Assembly (NCBI GenBank): GCA_002427885.1
Contig: DIZI01000017.1
Span: forward strand, 2,088 to 66,087
Direction: 5' to 3'
Source of the DNA: Paludibacter sp. UBA6032
Lineage (GTDB): Bacteria; Bacteroidota; Bacteroidia; Bacteroidales; Paludibacteraceae
DNA: 64,000 bases
Shown: piece by piece, positions 54,248 to 63,607 of the stretch
How the letters are laid out: the number at the start of each line of letters is the position of its first letter
How positions within the stretch are numbered: position 1 is the stretch's first letter
Notes under the pieces: model-generated
Seen by the model: only the letters and a program-made list of their open reading frames with translations
The model's database searches: none
Told to the model about the DNA's origin: nothing
Program-made: the position numbers and the translations under genes

Positions 54248-55306
54248 TTAAACAGTCAATCCATCCAGAAGTTGAATATAAATTTCAATTCCTTCCCTTA
54301 TTTCATCCACTAAAATATATTCATCAGCTGTATGTGAACGGGCAGATTCACCCGGACCCATTTTTAAACTGGGGAAAGGCATCAATGCCTGATCGGAAAG
54401 TGTTGGTGATCCAAAAAGCTGACGGTTCAACTCCCCGGCACGTTTAACAATCGGATGATTCAAAGGTGTTGCAGTAGAGCTAAGTCTGGTAGAACGTGCC
54501 TGCACATCACAATTCACACTTTTCTTTATTTCAAATAAAATTTCTTCATTGCTGTACATTTCGTTACTTCGAACGTCAATAACAAAAGAGCACAGATCGG
54601 GAACAACATTGTGCTGAGTCCCTGCATTTATTTGGGTGACTGTCATCTTTACTTCACCAAGCAAATCCGATTTTTCTTTAAACAAGTAGTTTTTAAACCA
54701 TGAAACATCTTCCAATGCTTTGTAAATGGCATTCTCGCCTTCATTTCTCGCTGCATGACCGGCTTTCCCTTTAGCAACACAATCCAGTACCATCAGACCT
54801 TTTTCTGCAACAGCCGCATTCATGCCTGTCGGTTCACCTACAATGGCAAAATCAATTTTCGGAAGTTCTTGCAGCAGACGCTCAAGTCCGTTTCCACCGG
54901 AGATTTCTTCTTCGGCCGAAGCCGCAAAAATCAGGTTGTAACTTTGCTGTTGTTGTGTCAGATAAAAAAATGCATGCAGTAGACTTACTACACTGGCCCC
55001 TGCATCGTTGCTTCCCAGTCCATACAATTTTCCGTTATCGATCATCGGCGAAAAGGGTTTGCGGATCCAGGCCGAAACCGGTTTTACAGTATCAATATGA
55101 GAGTTAAGGAGAATTGTAGCACGATTCGAATCGAAACCCGGACTGAGAATCCACAAATTATTATCTTTTCGTGAAACAACATATCCTTTTATCTCGATAT
55201 ATCGTTCCAAAAAATCTGCAACTGTCGATTCTTCTTTGCTAAACGAAGGAATAGCAATCATTTGTTGAAGAAGTGCGACAGCATCGTTGGTTTCCTCCTT
55301 GTACAT
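54248..55306 (-). CDS. M20 family deacylase, probable acetyl/succinyl-ornithine or -citrulline deacetylase
   Basis: A 352-residue zinc peptidase-fold deacylase (ArgE/DapE/M20 family). The metal ligands are visible in NSHIDTVKP, LGSNDAGASV, ASAEEEISGGNG and the C-terminal ARSHTADEYILVDE; IAIPSFSKEE and the dimerisation-domain motif INAGTQHNVVPD are also typical. Beside argB and a succinylornithine-type carbamoyltransferase, the likely job is removal of the N-succinyl (or acetyl) group in arginine synthesis. It is the last gene of the leftward arg cluster. Confidence 0.88.
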   Translation of the reverse strand: MYKEETNDAVALLQQMIAIPSFSKEESTVADFLERYIEIKGYVVSRKDNNLWILSPGFDSNRATILLNSHIDTVKPVSAWIRKPFSPMIDNGKLYGLGSNDAGASVVSLLHAFFYLTQQQQSYNLIFAASAEEEISGGNGLERLLQELPKIDFAIVGEPTGMNAAVAEKGLMVLDCVAKGKAGHAARNEGENAIYKALEDVSWFKNYLFKEKSDLLGEVKMTVTQINAGTQHNVVPDLCSFVIDVRSNEMYSNEEILFEIKKSVNCDVQARSTRLSSTATPLNHPIVKRAGELNRQLFGSPTLSDQALMPFPSLKMGPGESARSHTADEYILVDEIREGIEIYIQLLDGLTV

Positions 55307-55307
55307 A

Positions 55308-56177
55308 TTATTTGATCAATTTATTTTTTTTCAACCAATCTTTTAGCAAATCAGGCCAGTTATCAACAGGAATTCCCCGTTTACGCATGCCAAATCCATG
55401 ACCGCCCACATCAAATTTGTGAAGTTCAGCCGGTACATTGTGATCCTGTAGAGCTTTAAGTAATTGTTCGCTATTTGCAATGGGAACTGTTTTGTCATCT
55501 ATGGCTTGAACAATAAAAGTTGGTGGAGTATTTTTAGTTACCTGCAACTCATTTGAATACAACTTCACTAAATCTTCTGTTGGTTTTTTACCTAATAAAT
55601 TAATTCGTGAGCCCATGTGAGTATATGAAGAGTCCATCGTCACAACCGGATATCCTAAAATCATAAAATCGGGACGTTCCATATCGTTTTTAAAATGTGT
55701 CCCTACAGTCGAAGCCAAATGTCCACCGGCCGAGAAGCCCATAATCCCTATTTTTTGTTTATCAAGATTCCATTTTTTAGCTCCTTTTTTTACAATTTCC
55801 AGAGCCATTTGAGCATCTTTCAACGGAACTGTCGGATGACCGTTAGGCATACGATAATACAAAACAAAAGCAGTAACGCCTAAATCATTGAACCATTTGG
55901 CTATTTCAGAACCTTCTTTAATTTGTGAAACACCTGTATAACCTCCTCCCGGACAAATTATGACTGCTGTTCCATTGGCTTTTTCTTTTGGAGCAAAATA
56001 AGCATACATGCGTGGTTCGGAAGTATTTATTATAAATTCAGGATCCCTGTGACTTTCTGCGACTTTTATGCCATTGCTTTCAGCAGGACCATTTTTATAC
56101 AGTTTTATTTCTTCCTGAGCCGACAAAGGAGTACAAAAACCTAAAATCATTAATACACTCAAAATTAATTGTTTCAT
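55308..56177 (-). CDS. Secreted alpha/beta hydrolase (BD-FAE/acetylxylan-esterase-like)
   Basis: A 289-residue exported esterase with a signal peptide (MKQLILSVLMILGFCTPLSA). The oxyanion region IICPGGGYTGVS, the nucleophile Ser in GFSAGGHLAS, the Asp in AIDDKTVP and the His in VGGHGFGM form the triad of the BD-FAE and carbohydrate esterase type. It is unusual in position: it sits between argE and argB genes, only 1 bp upstream of argE, and has no evident role in arginine synthesis. Confidence 0.88.
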   Translation of the reverse strand: MKQLILSVLMILGFCTPLSAQEEIKLYKNGPAESNGIKVAESHRDPEFIINTSEPRMYAYFAPKEKANGTAVIICPGGGYTGVSQIKEGSEIAKWFNDLGVTAFVLYYRMPNGHPTVPLKDAQMALEIVKKGAKKWNLDKQKIGIMGFSAGGHLASTVGTHFKNDMERPDFMILGYPVVTMDSSYTHMGSRINLLGKKPTEDLVKLYSNELQVTKNTPPTFIVQAIDDKTVPIANSEQLLKALQDHNVPAELHKFDVGGHGFGMRKRGIPVDNWPDLLKDWLKKNKLIK

Positions 56178-56193
56178 AATACGAATATTTTAT

Positions 56194-56964
56194 TTATAAT
56201 GACATTTTAGTTCCATCATTGGTATGTATCAAATCGGCTCTTGTTATTACAACTTGTTTTACTCCTGCTTTTAATGCATCAAAGGAATTTTCAAGTTTCG
56301 GAATCATACCACCCTGAATGATGCTTTCCTCCAAATAGTGTTTAAAAAGATCCGGATTCAATTCTTTAATAACACTTTCATCATCATTTTCGTTTAAAAG
56401 TACCCCTTTTTTCTCAAAGCAATATTTCAATGTCACATCAAAATGTTTTGCAAGGGCTTTAGCTGCTTCACCGGCAATAGTGTCAGCGTTCGTGTTCAAC
56501 AAATTGCCTTCCTTATCGTGAGTAAGAGGGGCAAGTACTGGGACCACACCTTTTGTAATTAAATCAGATAGAATATCGGCATTAACTTCTTTCACATCAC
56601 CAACAAAACCATAATCTACATCTGTTACCGGACGTTTTTCAGAACGCATATAGTTGAGATCAGCTCCGGTAAGTCCAAGGGCGTTAACACCTATAGCCTG
56701 TAGACCGGCTACAATTTGTTTATTCACCAAACCGCCATATACCATTGTTACGACCTTTAGCATTTCCATATCAGTTACCCGCCGCCCATTCACCATTATA
56801 CTTTCAATACCGAGTCTGGAAGCCACAGCAGTTGCCATACGTCCGCCACCATGCACCAATACTTTGTGCCCTTCAATTTTCGAAAAGTCTACCAACAACC
56901 GGTTTAGACTTGCGGGGTCTTCAACAATTTTTCCTCCGACTTTAATAATAGTTAGTTTTTCCAT
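56194..56964 (-). CDS. argB: Acetylglutamate kinase (or succinylglutamate kinase)
   Basis: A 256-residue amino-acid kinase-fold enzyme that phosphorylates the N-acylglutamate side chain. It has IIKVGGKIVED near the start, VLVHGGGRMATAVASRLG, LNTNADTIAGEAAKAL and GGMIPKLENSFDAL. Given the succinyl-type carbamoyltransferase downstream of porX, its substrate may be N-succinylglutamate rather than N-acetylglutamate (inference). The ATG at 56962-56964 is chosen; the seven extra residues in the longer frame are encoded by an intergenic repeat. Confidence 0.93.
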   Translation of the reverse strand: MEKLTIIKVGGKIVEDPASLNRLLVDFSKIEGHKVLVHGGGRMATAVASRLGIESIMVNGRRVTDMEMLKVVTMVYGGLVNKQIVAGLQAIGVNALGLTGADLNYMRSEKRPVTDVDYGFVGDVKEVNADILSDLITKGVVPVLAPLTHDKEGNLLNTNADTIAGEAAKALAKHFDVTLKYCFEKKGVLLNENDDESVIKELNPDLFKHYLEESIIQGGMIPKLENSFDALKAGVKQVVITRADLIHTNDGTKMSL

Positions 56965-56970
56965 ATTTAA

Positions 56971-57050
56971 CCGCAAAGGTCGCAAAGAATTTGGAAAGTA
57001 ATATAGAGAAAATTTGTGTTTCTCTACGTAATACTCTGCGCTCTTTGCGT
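56971..57050. repeat. cgcaaag-type intergenic repeat between apt and argB
   Basis: ccgcaaaggtcgcaaag (56971-56987) and actctgcgctctttgcg (57033-57049) form an imperfect inverted repeat around an AT-rich middle. The element fills the gap between two genes of the leftward arg cluster. Confidence 0.55.
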
Positions 57051-57055
57051 TTATA

Positions 57056-57580
57056 TTAAAATTGAATCAAAGAATGAATTTCTTTGGCAGCATTCAAACG
57101 TTTACGTCCATCTAAGAAAGTCAGTTCAATTAAAAAACTAACATAAACCGGATTACTGGAGAATTTACTCAATAATTCCAATGCAGCAGAGGCACTTCCA
57201 CCTGTTGCAAGCAGATCGTCGTGTAATAAAACCACGTCATTTTCATCAAATGAGTCCTTATGAATTTCAAGTGAATCTGTGCCATACTCAAGTTCATAAT
57301 CTACTTTATATGTTTCTGCCGGCAGTTTCCCCGGTTTACGAAGCAGCACAAACCCCGCACCGAGTTTATACGCTAATATACTTCCCAATACAAATCCACG
57401 GCTTTCTACACCAACAACTTTGGTGATTCCTTTGTCTTTATAATAATCGTACAAATTGTCCGATACAAATTTCAATACTTCGGCATCTTTCATAGCCGTA
57501 GTAATATCTTTAAACATAATTCCGGGTTTCGGAAAATCAGGGACGGTTCGGATAGAGGCTATAACTTGTTCTAAATTCAT
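57056..57580 (-). CDS. apt: Adenine phosphoribosyltransferase
   Basis: A 174-residue purine-salvage enzyme (adenine plus PRPP to AMP). It starts with IASIRTVPDFPKPGIMFKDITT. VGVESRGFVLGSILAYKLGA holds the purine-site signature and VVLLHDDLLATGGSASAAL is the PRPP-binding motif. The length is typical. It sits within the leftward arg cluster, 30 bp downstream of the carbamoyltransferase gene. Confidence 0.96.
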   Translation of the reverse strand: MNLEQVIASIRTVPDFPKPGIMFKDITTAMKDAEVLKFVSDNLYDYYKDKGITKVVGVESRGFVLGSILAYKLGAGFVLLRKPGKLPAETYKVDYELEYGTDSLEIHKDSFDENDVVLLHDDLLATGGSASAALELLSKFSSNPVYVSFLIELTFLDGRKRLNAAKEIHSLIQF

Positions 57581-57610
57581 TTGTATTATTGTTTTGTCAG
57601 TTTGTTGTAG

Positions 57611-58564
57611 TTAAATACTTTCTAGTAATCGTTTAATTACTATTTGCGCAGAAATTTCGCGATTCGCTGCTTCAGGAATAACGATAGATTGTGCACTTTC
57701 AATAACTTCATCGGTAACAATCATATTCCGTCGAACCGGCAGACAGTGCATAAAACGGGCATTATTTGTCTTTGTCATCTGACGATCACTCACCGTCCAA
57801 CTTCGATCGGTGCTCAGAATTTTACCATAATCTGGATCCTGAAAAGCCGACCAGTTTTTGGCATAAATAAAATCGGCTCCTTCGAATGCTTTCATTTGAT
57901 CATATTCAACCCGCGCTCCACGTACAAATTGCTCTGCCAATTCATACCCTTTGGGATGAGTGATGACAAAATCCACGTCAGCTTCGTTCATAAAATCGGC
58001 AAATGAGTTTGGAACCGCCTGAGGCAAAGCTTTTGGATGCGGTGCCCAGGTCAGAACCACTTTCGGACGGGCCGTTTTTTTGTATTCTTCAATGGTAATC
58101 AGATCGGCGAAAGCCTGCAAAGGATGCATAGTCGCTGCTTCCATACTGAAAACCGGTTTACCTGAATATTGAATAAACTGGTTGATAATGGTTTCCTGAT
58201 AATCAAAATTTTTATCTTCCAGACCGGCAAAAGCACGCACTCCGATTACATCACAATAGCTTGCCATAACCGGAATTGCTTCCAGAATATGTTCGGGTTT
58301 ATCACCATCCATGATAACCCCCCGTTCGGTTTCAAGTTTCCATGCACCGGCATTTACATCCAAAACCATGGTATTCATACCCAGATTCATTCCAGCTTTT
58401 TGCGTGCTTAATCGGGTACGCAAACTGGAATTGAAAAAAACCATTAACAAGGTTTTATTTTCTCCGGTATGTTTGTACGCAAACCGGTTTTTCTTAATTT
58501 CCAATGCCTCTTTTACAGCATCCTGCAAATTGCCAAGGTCTTTTACGTTGGTAAATGATTTCAT
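57611..58564 (-). CDS. argF': N-succinylornithine carbamoyltransferase
   Basis: A 317-residue transcarbamylase of the acetyl/succinyl-ornithine branch. The carbamoyl-phosphate motif SSLRTR (46-51) is present, along with MDGDKPEHI (the 80s loop), GVRAFAGL, FSMEAATMHPLQAFAD and FMHCLPVRRNM. Pro90 in GDKP-EHI corresponds to the residue known to set succinylornithine specificity in the Bacteroides fragilis enzyme, where the Xanthomonas acetylornithine enzyme has Glu. It starts 2 bp after the porX stop, so the two are translationally coupled. Confidence 0.93.
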   Translation of the reverse strand: MKSFTNVKDLGNLQDAVKEALEIKKNRFAYKHTGENKTLLMVFFNSSLRTRLSTQKAGMNLGMNTMVLDVNAGAWKLETERGVIMDGDKPEHILEAIPVMASYCDVIGVRAFAGLEDKNFDYQETIINQFIQYSGKPVFSMEAATMHPLQAFADLITIEEYKKTARPKVVLTWAPHPKALPQAVPNSFADFMNEADVDFVITHPKGYELAEQFVRGARVEYDQMKAFEGADFIYAKNWSAFQDPDYGKILSTDRSWTVSDRQMTKTNNARFMHCLPVRRNMIVTDEVIESAQSIVIPEAANREISAQIVIKRLLESI

Positions 58565-58566
58565 AT

Positions 58567-60114
58567 TTATTTGGGTTGCATAACTATCAAAGGTATCAAC
58601 ATCTCTTCTAACGAAATTCCACCGTGTTGAAAAGTGTTTTTATAATAACCCGCGTAGTAGTTGTAATTATTCGGATAAGCAAAAAAATCATCGTTAGTGG
58701 CAAATATATAGGCTGAACTTACATTTGGACTAGGTAAACCAATCTTTTCAGGTTGTGTTACTTCGAAAACTTCTTTTTTATTATAACTAAGGTTCCTACC
58801 TACTTTATAGCGCAGATTTACATTCGTGTGTTTATCACCTATCACTTTAATGGCATTGTTCACCTGTATGGTTCCGTGGTCGGTAGTTACAATCACTTTG
58901 TAACCACGATGGGCAATTTCCTTAAAAAGTTCATAGGTTGCCGAATGTTTAAACCATGAAAGTGTCAATGAACGATAAGCCTGTTCATCATTTGCTAACT
59001 CACGCATCATTTTCGATTCGGTCCGTGCGTGAGAAAGCATGTCAATAAAATTCAACACACAAACATTCAATTGATTACCATCAATTCGCGGAAGTTGTCC
59101 GATTAAACGCTCGCAGGATGCGGAATCACTCACCTTGTGATAAGAATAAGTATAATTTTTTCTATAACGCTTGAACTGGGTTTGCAGCAAATCATTTTCA
59201 AAGATATTTTTCCCTTCTTCATCCTCTTCTTCTATCCAGAGATCGGGGAACATTTGCTGAATTTGCAAAGGTAAAAGTCCTGAAAAGATTGCATTACGGG
59301 CATATTGAGTGGCTGTAGGAAGCATACTGCAATATAATTCTTCCTCAATAATTTGATAAAACTCATTCAACAATTCGCGGATAATTTTCCACTGATCATA
59401 ACGAAAATTATCTACCAAAATGAAAAATACCTTTTCTCCTTTATCCAGTAATGGAAACACCTTGGTTTTGAATAAATCGGGACTCATTAACGGACGCTTC
59501 TCCGTATGCTCAAACCAATCCACATAGTTTTTCTTGATGAACTTTGTAAAGATATTATTCGCTTCGGTTTTTTGCATACGAAGCATTTCATCCATTCCAT
59601 TATCGGTTTCAGCCAACTCCAGTTCCCAATAAACCAACTTCTTATATACTTCCACCCAATCTTCGTATGTCAAGGTGTCGTTGATTTGCATACCAATCCG
59701 TCCAAATTGAGACTGATAAGTTGTTGTAGTATGTTCAGAAACAATTTCTTTTTGATGAATATTCTTTTTCAAGGTTAGCAGAATCTGACTCGGATTTACC
59801 GGTTTAGTCAGATAATCGGCTATTTTACTCCCGATTGCCATATTCATTATGTTTTCTTCTTCACTTTTGGTAATCATCACCATGGGAACATTTGGATCAA
59901 TATCCTTTATCAGGGCTAAAGTTTCCAAACCACTTAATCCCGGCATATTTTCGTCCAGAAAGATAATATCAAAACTTTCCTTCTGACAGAGTTCCACTGC
60001 GTCTTTCCCATTAGTAGCGGTGATAACTTCGTACCCTTTTTCTTCTAAAAACAGAATATACGGACGTAATAAATCCATTTCATCATCAGCCCAAAGTATG
60101 CGGTCTCTTCTCAT
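58567..60114 (-). CDS. porX: PorX: response regulator with PglZ domain, T9SS regulator
   Basis: A 515-residue two-domain protein. The receiver domain (1-125) has the acidic pocket Asp10-Asp11, phospho-acceptor Asp54 (IIFLDENMPG), Thr82 and Lys104 (YLTKPVNPS). The C-terminal PglZ/alkaline-phosphatase-fold domain has VFFILVDNFRYDQW, FSGLLPLQIQQMFPDLW and KVIVTTDHGTIQVNN with metal-binding Asp and His. Together with PorY this regulates type IX secretion genes and gliding. The ATG at 60112-60114 follows an AGGAGG; longer frames would add 14 residues before it. The length agrees with P. gingivalis PorX. Confidence 0.94.
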   Translation of the reverse strand: MRRDRILWADDEMDLLRPYILFLEEKGYEVITATNGKDAVELCQKESFDIIFLDENMPGLSGLETLALIKDIDPNVPMVMITKSEEENIMNMAIGSKIADYLTKPVNPSQILLTLKKNIHQKEIVSEHTTTTYQSQFGRIGMQINDTLTYEDWVEVYKKLVYWELELAETDNGMDEMLRMQKTEANNIFTKFIKKNYVDWFEHTEKRPLMSPDLFKTKVFPLLDKGEKVFFILVDNFRYDQWKIIRELLNEFYQIIEEELYCSMLPTATQYARNAIFSGLLPLQIQQMFPDLWIEEEDEEGKNIFENDLLQTQFKRYRKNYTYSYHKVSDSASCERLIGQLPRIDGNQLNVCVLNFIDMLSHARTESKMMRELANDEQAYRSLTLSWFKHSATYELFKEIAHRGYKVIVTTDHGTIQVNNAIKVIGDKHTNVNLRYKVGRNLSYNKKEVFEVTQPEKIGLPSPNVSSAYIFATNDDFFAYPNNYNYYAGYYKNTFQHGGISLEEMLIPLIVMQPK

Positions 60115-60126
60115 AATTAACCTCCT
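60115..60126 (-). promoter_or_regulatory. Strong Shine-Dalgarno sequence of porX
   Basis: AGGAGG on the minus strand (60121-60126), 6 nt before the porX ATG. Most other genes in this window have no such site, as is usual for Bacteroidota. It fixes the start. Confidence 0.75.
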
Positions 60127-60201
60127 CAATTTAGTTTCCAATCCTCTAAAAGGCATAAAACTATTCTATTAATATTAATACTTCAAATCGCTCTCCTAAG
60201 T

Positions 60202-60223
60202 CCCCCCTGAGGGATTTAGGGGG
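60202..60223. repeat. GC-rich repeat at the 3' end of porW
   Basis: ccccccTGAGGGATTTaggggg contains a 6-bp stem, ccccct with aggggg. It is 3 bp from the porW stop and has the CCCCT...GGG character of the repeats at 25049 and 25137. Confidence 0.6.
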
Positions 60224-60226
60224 CTT

Positions 60227-63200
60227 TTATTTCAAATAATATTCCTGCATAAATTCAAAATAGGTCTTCAATGCATTTTGTTGCATCAAAATATTCAGGT
60301 TCTGATGAGAGCCAAGTATGTTTCTGTAATTTGCGTTTTTCAGCCCTTCAAACAGACTTTTCTCTTTTACCATATGCATCAGATACGATTTTGCCACGTA
60401 AGCATCGCTCAGACTTCCAATAATAATTATTTGCTGTTTATCTACCGTTTCAAGTGAAACCTTCAGATTCATAATTCCATAATTTTTAGCATTATAGGCA
60501 TCGAACGCAGTTTTTGTTTTCTCAAAATCAATGGTTCCGGACAAAATGTATATAGCTATATAATGAGGTTCATTCGATCGATAGGTAAATAATCCTTTGA
60601 ATAAAGGAGCTTCTTCCTTTGGCTGTATTGTAACAGGTTCAACTGGTTTTATCGCCGGTTCTTCTTTTGTCAAAGCACTAATATCGGCTGTTGTTTTATC
60701 CGTTTTTACTTCATTTGTAGCTTTCGCAGGATTAGTTTTCACAGGATTTTCAACCGGTTTTTCAACCTTTTCTATCTGCAATGCTTTTTCCGTCGTTTTT
60801 GTTACAGTACCTGCCTCATTTTTAGGCAATTTATCTTTTTGAACTACAATGACATCGTTTTTCTTTCCGGATTTTGTTACAGCAGCCATTTCGATTTGTT
60901 TAGCTTCAACCGGTTTGGACTGAAAAGCCAAATAATCGTTCAGACTAAACGATGTTTTTAATAGCGCATAGTTATCTTCCGATATAATAACTTCCTGAAC
61001 CTGATAATCGTTCAATAATTTCATGATGGTAGGATCGGTAGCTAATGACTTTGCATACCAGTCAACCTCATCGTACGATTCAAAATTTGTAACAGACAAA
61101 GTGCTTCGAACAGTATCTAATTTACTTATTACCAAATCAAAGTCCTTGATCATAAATCGCGAGAAATTAAACGATGCGATATTATAAAGCAACTTATTCA
61201 GATGATCCTGATTTGTTGGAGTAATCAACAATAGCCTATGTTTAGATTGCCGTTCGGTAGAGAATTGCAATTCCGGATTCTTATTTGTTTCCTCCGTTTT
61301 TATGTCCGAATCCCGTCTGGCAAGCAATGTACCGCTCGAAGTTCCCAATTGAGTTTCCCTACCCTGTTTCATAAGGGCTAAAATATCCTTAGACATGGCA
61401 CTTACATCGCTTTCCGAATAACTTTTAACCAAATCAGACAAGGCTGTTTCAAACTTTTCAGATGGATCCCTCTTCCCAATGCTCAGTGCATTCAGAAACA
61501 GAAATTTCGGCATAAGATTTGACAAGGGATAATTATGTTGAATATAAGCAACATTATTGAAAACCGTGTCAAACTTACTTTCATTAAAAGCTTTATATGT
61601 CAGGCTATAAATAGAGTCCTGTTCTTTATACATCCGTTCCTGTCTTGCTGCATAGTCAGGTTGCGAAAGTATTTTCTGATACTTTGAATCCGGAAACTCA
61701 GTCATCAATTTTGTCCGGTATAGGTCCGCGCCGCCGGCATTATTCTGCATCGCCTCCATGACATAGAGTTGATAATAAGCATCAGGAACTCTTTCATCAG
61801 AACCGAACCTGCGGATAAACGTTTCAAAAGTACTGATTGCCATTGGTATATCTTCAATTTTATCTTTAAATATGAGTCCCATATTATAGAGTGCCGTTGC
61901 AATTTCAGCATTCGAACCGGCTATTTGAGCAACTGTAACCGGTATTTGTTTCAGGTAAAATTGCGGATCCTTAAAATTGGACGAAGCAGCAGTCTTTGGA
62001 ATAGTATCGGTGGAGTCAGTTTTGGAAATAGATGCAGTTGCTTCATCGGCAAAGAGCGAGGTAGCCTTATTTGTTCGTCTCCAGTTATCCTCCAATTTAC
62101 GATTACCCCATTTCTTCAAAAAATCGGATTTACCGGTCCGCATGAGATTCGGATTATAAAAATACCAGTCGCCTGCAGCACCCGGTAAATTTCCACCTAT
62201 CGGCGGTTGATTTGCAAAATCCTCATCCGAATTCGGATTTGCTGCTTTTTCCAACTGTTTTTGAGCAGCTGCTTTTTCATCTGCTTCCAATTTCTCTATC
62301 AACTTGTTTACGACTTCTAACCTTTTACTTTCGGGCATAGCAGCCAGTCGTTGTAAACTATCCTGCAGTTCCACAACGTTGTTTTGCGTCACCAATTCGG
62401 CTAAGGTTTCGGCCCGGTTTGTTACGCGGTCGTAATCATTTTGTTCATTGGTAATTATTTTGGATGCATCGTCATAGCATGGTTGTGCCAGAATGTATTT
62501 CCTTTTTGAATAATACAAATCACCTAACGTTATTAAAGTAACGGCTTTGTCAATACCATTCCGTGTACTTTTTTCAATGGACAGCTTATAGTTTTCAATT
62601 GCTCTTACGGTGTCGGAATGATTCAGGTACGTTTTTGCCAATGCAAAATAAAGTTGATCCAGGTAATCTTTATTATTTGGATTTTTAAGCATTTTCTGTA
62701 AATCCTTCCGTACACTTTGCACGTTTCCTTTATCAATTTGAGCACGACTGATCCGGGCATTAAAATCCATTTCATAAGGAGGATTCATTTTGATGACACT
62801 CGTATAAGCCTCAAAAGCGGCTTTATCATTTCCAGTTTTCTGATATAGTTGAGCCAGTAAAAAACTAAACCGTTGTTTCAAATCCTTGTCTTTTTCTTTC
62901 GATAGAGCTAATGCCAAAAAAGGGATTGCTTCTTTATATTGGCGTTTTTTAAGTAACAAATCGGCATTTACCGATGCAAAAAGTCCAATATCCTCCGGTT
63001 TCAAATTGTTTTGATCTAATTTAGAAAGGACTTGTTCTGCTTCGAATATCCAACCCATTTCGGCATAAGCACGGGCTTTCCAAAGTTGACAAACTGTTTC
63101 CACGTCCTTATCATTTGCATAATGACGCGCAACATACGAAAACGTTGCGGCCGAACCTAAAAAATCAGCCTTGTGAAATTCGGCTTTAGCCAACAACAAC

Positions 63201-63607
63201 CAGGCATCCTTGAGAGCCGGGTTGAACTCTTGCTGGTTATAAAAAAGCTTATATTCAGGTGAATTAGCCTTTTTATAATTTTTTTTCGGCTTAACTTTAA
63301 TGGAATGTAATTTTATGGCTTTTCTGCACTTTTCGATGGTTCGGTCCATGTTTGCTGTCGCAGCTTTTGCATTCGAATGCCGGCTTATCGGATACATGGG
63401 AATAATGGTCGAATAATCTTCCTTATTGGCTTTCTCAATATTTTTTAATCCATCTTCATAGCTATTCATACCATTAAAAAACACGTTAAACCGCGTATTG
63501 GTGGCTTGATAAAACCTTGAAATCCAGGTATTTTTTTTTGTTGAGCAACCGCTGATAAAGATTATTATCAACAAAAATGAAATTTTATATATGAACTGTT
63601 TTTTCAA
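60227..63607 (-). CDS. porW: PorW/SprE: type IX secretion TPR lipoprotein
   Basis: A 1126-residue lipoprotein. The signal peptide ends in FISGC with the lipidated Cys at residue 21. The mature protein begins STKKNTWISRFYQATNTRFN, the hallmark of PorW/SprE. Many tetratricopeptide-like helix pairs follow (LKDAWLLLAKAEFHKADF; DNDKAAFEAYTSVIKM type units; YKLSIEKSTRNGIDKAVT). A low-complexity Pro/Lys/Glu/Thr segment (about 925-1005) precedes a C-terminal domain. SprE and PorW are needed for type IX secretion and, in gliders, motility. The gene lies 112 bp upstream of porX on the same strand. Confidence 0.92.
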   Translation of the reverse strand: MKKQFIYKISFLLIIIFISGCSTKKNTWISRFYQATNTRFNVFFNGMNSYEDGLKNIEKANKEDYSTIIPMYPISRHSNAKAATANMDRTIEKCRKAIKLHSIKVKPKKNYKKANSPEYKLFYNQQEFNPALKDAWLLLAKAEFHKADFLGSAATFSYVARHYANDKDVETVCQLWKARAYAEMGWIFEAEQVLSKLDQNNLKPEDIGLFASVNADLLLKKRQYKEAIPFLALALSKEKDKDLKQRFSFLLAQLYQKTGNDKAAFEAYTSVIKMNPPYEMDFNARISRAQIDKGNVQSVRKDLQKMLKNPNNKDYLDQLYFALAKTYLNHSDTVRAIENYKLSIEKSTRNGIDKAVTLITLGDLYYSKRKYILAQPCYDDASKIITNEQNDYDRVTNRAETLAELVTQNNVVELQDSLQRLAAMPESKRLEVVNKLIEKLEADEKAAAQKQLEKAANPNSDEDFANQPPIGGNLPGAAGDWYFYNPNLMRTGKSDFLKKWGNRKLEDNWRRTNKATSLFADEATASISKTDSTDTIPKTAASSNFKDPQFYLKQIPVTVAQIAGSNAEIATALYNMGLIFKDKIEDIPMAISTFETFIRRFGSDERVPDAYYQLYVMEAMQNNAGGADLYRTKLMTEFPDSKYQKILSQPDYAARQERMYKEQDSIYSLTYKAFNESKFDTVFNNVAYIQHNYPLSNLMPKFLFLNALSIGKRDPSEKFETALSDLVKSYSESDVSAMSKDILALMKQGRETQLGTSSGTLLARRDSDIKTEETNKNPELQFSTERQSKHRLLLITPTNQDHLNKLLYNIASFNFSRFMIKDFDLVISKLDTVRSTLSVTNFESYDEVDWYAKSLATDPTIMKLLNDYQVQEVIISEDNYALLKTSFSLNDYLAFQSKPVEAKQIEMAAVTKSGKKNDVIVVQKDKLPKNEAGTVTKTTEKALQIEKVEKPVENPVKTNPAKATNEVKTDKTTADISALTKEEPAIKPVEPVTIQPKEEAPLFKGLFTYRSNEPHYIAIYILSGTIDFEKTKTAFDAYNAKNYGIMNLKVSLETVDKQQIIIIGSLSDAYVAKSYLMHMVKEKSLFEGLKNANYRNILGSHQNLNILMQQNALKTYFEFMQEYYLK

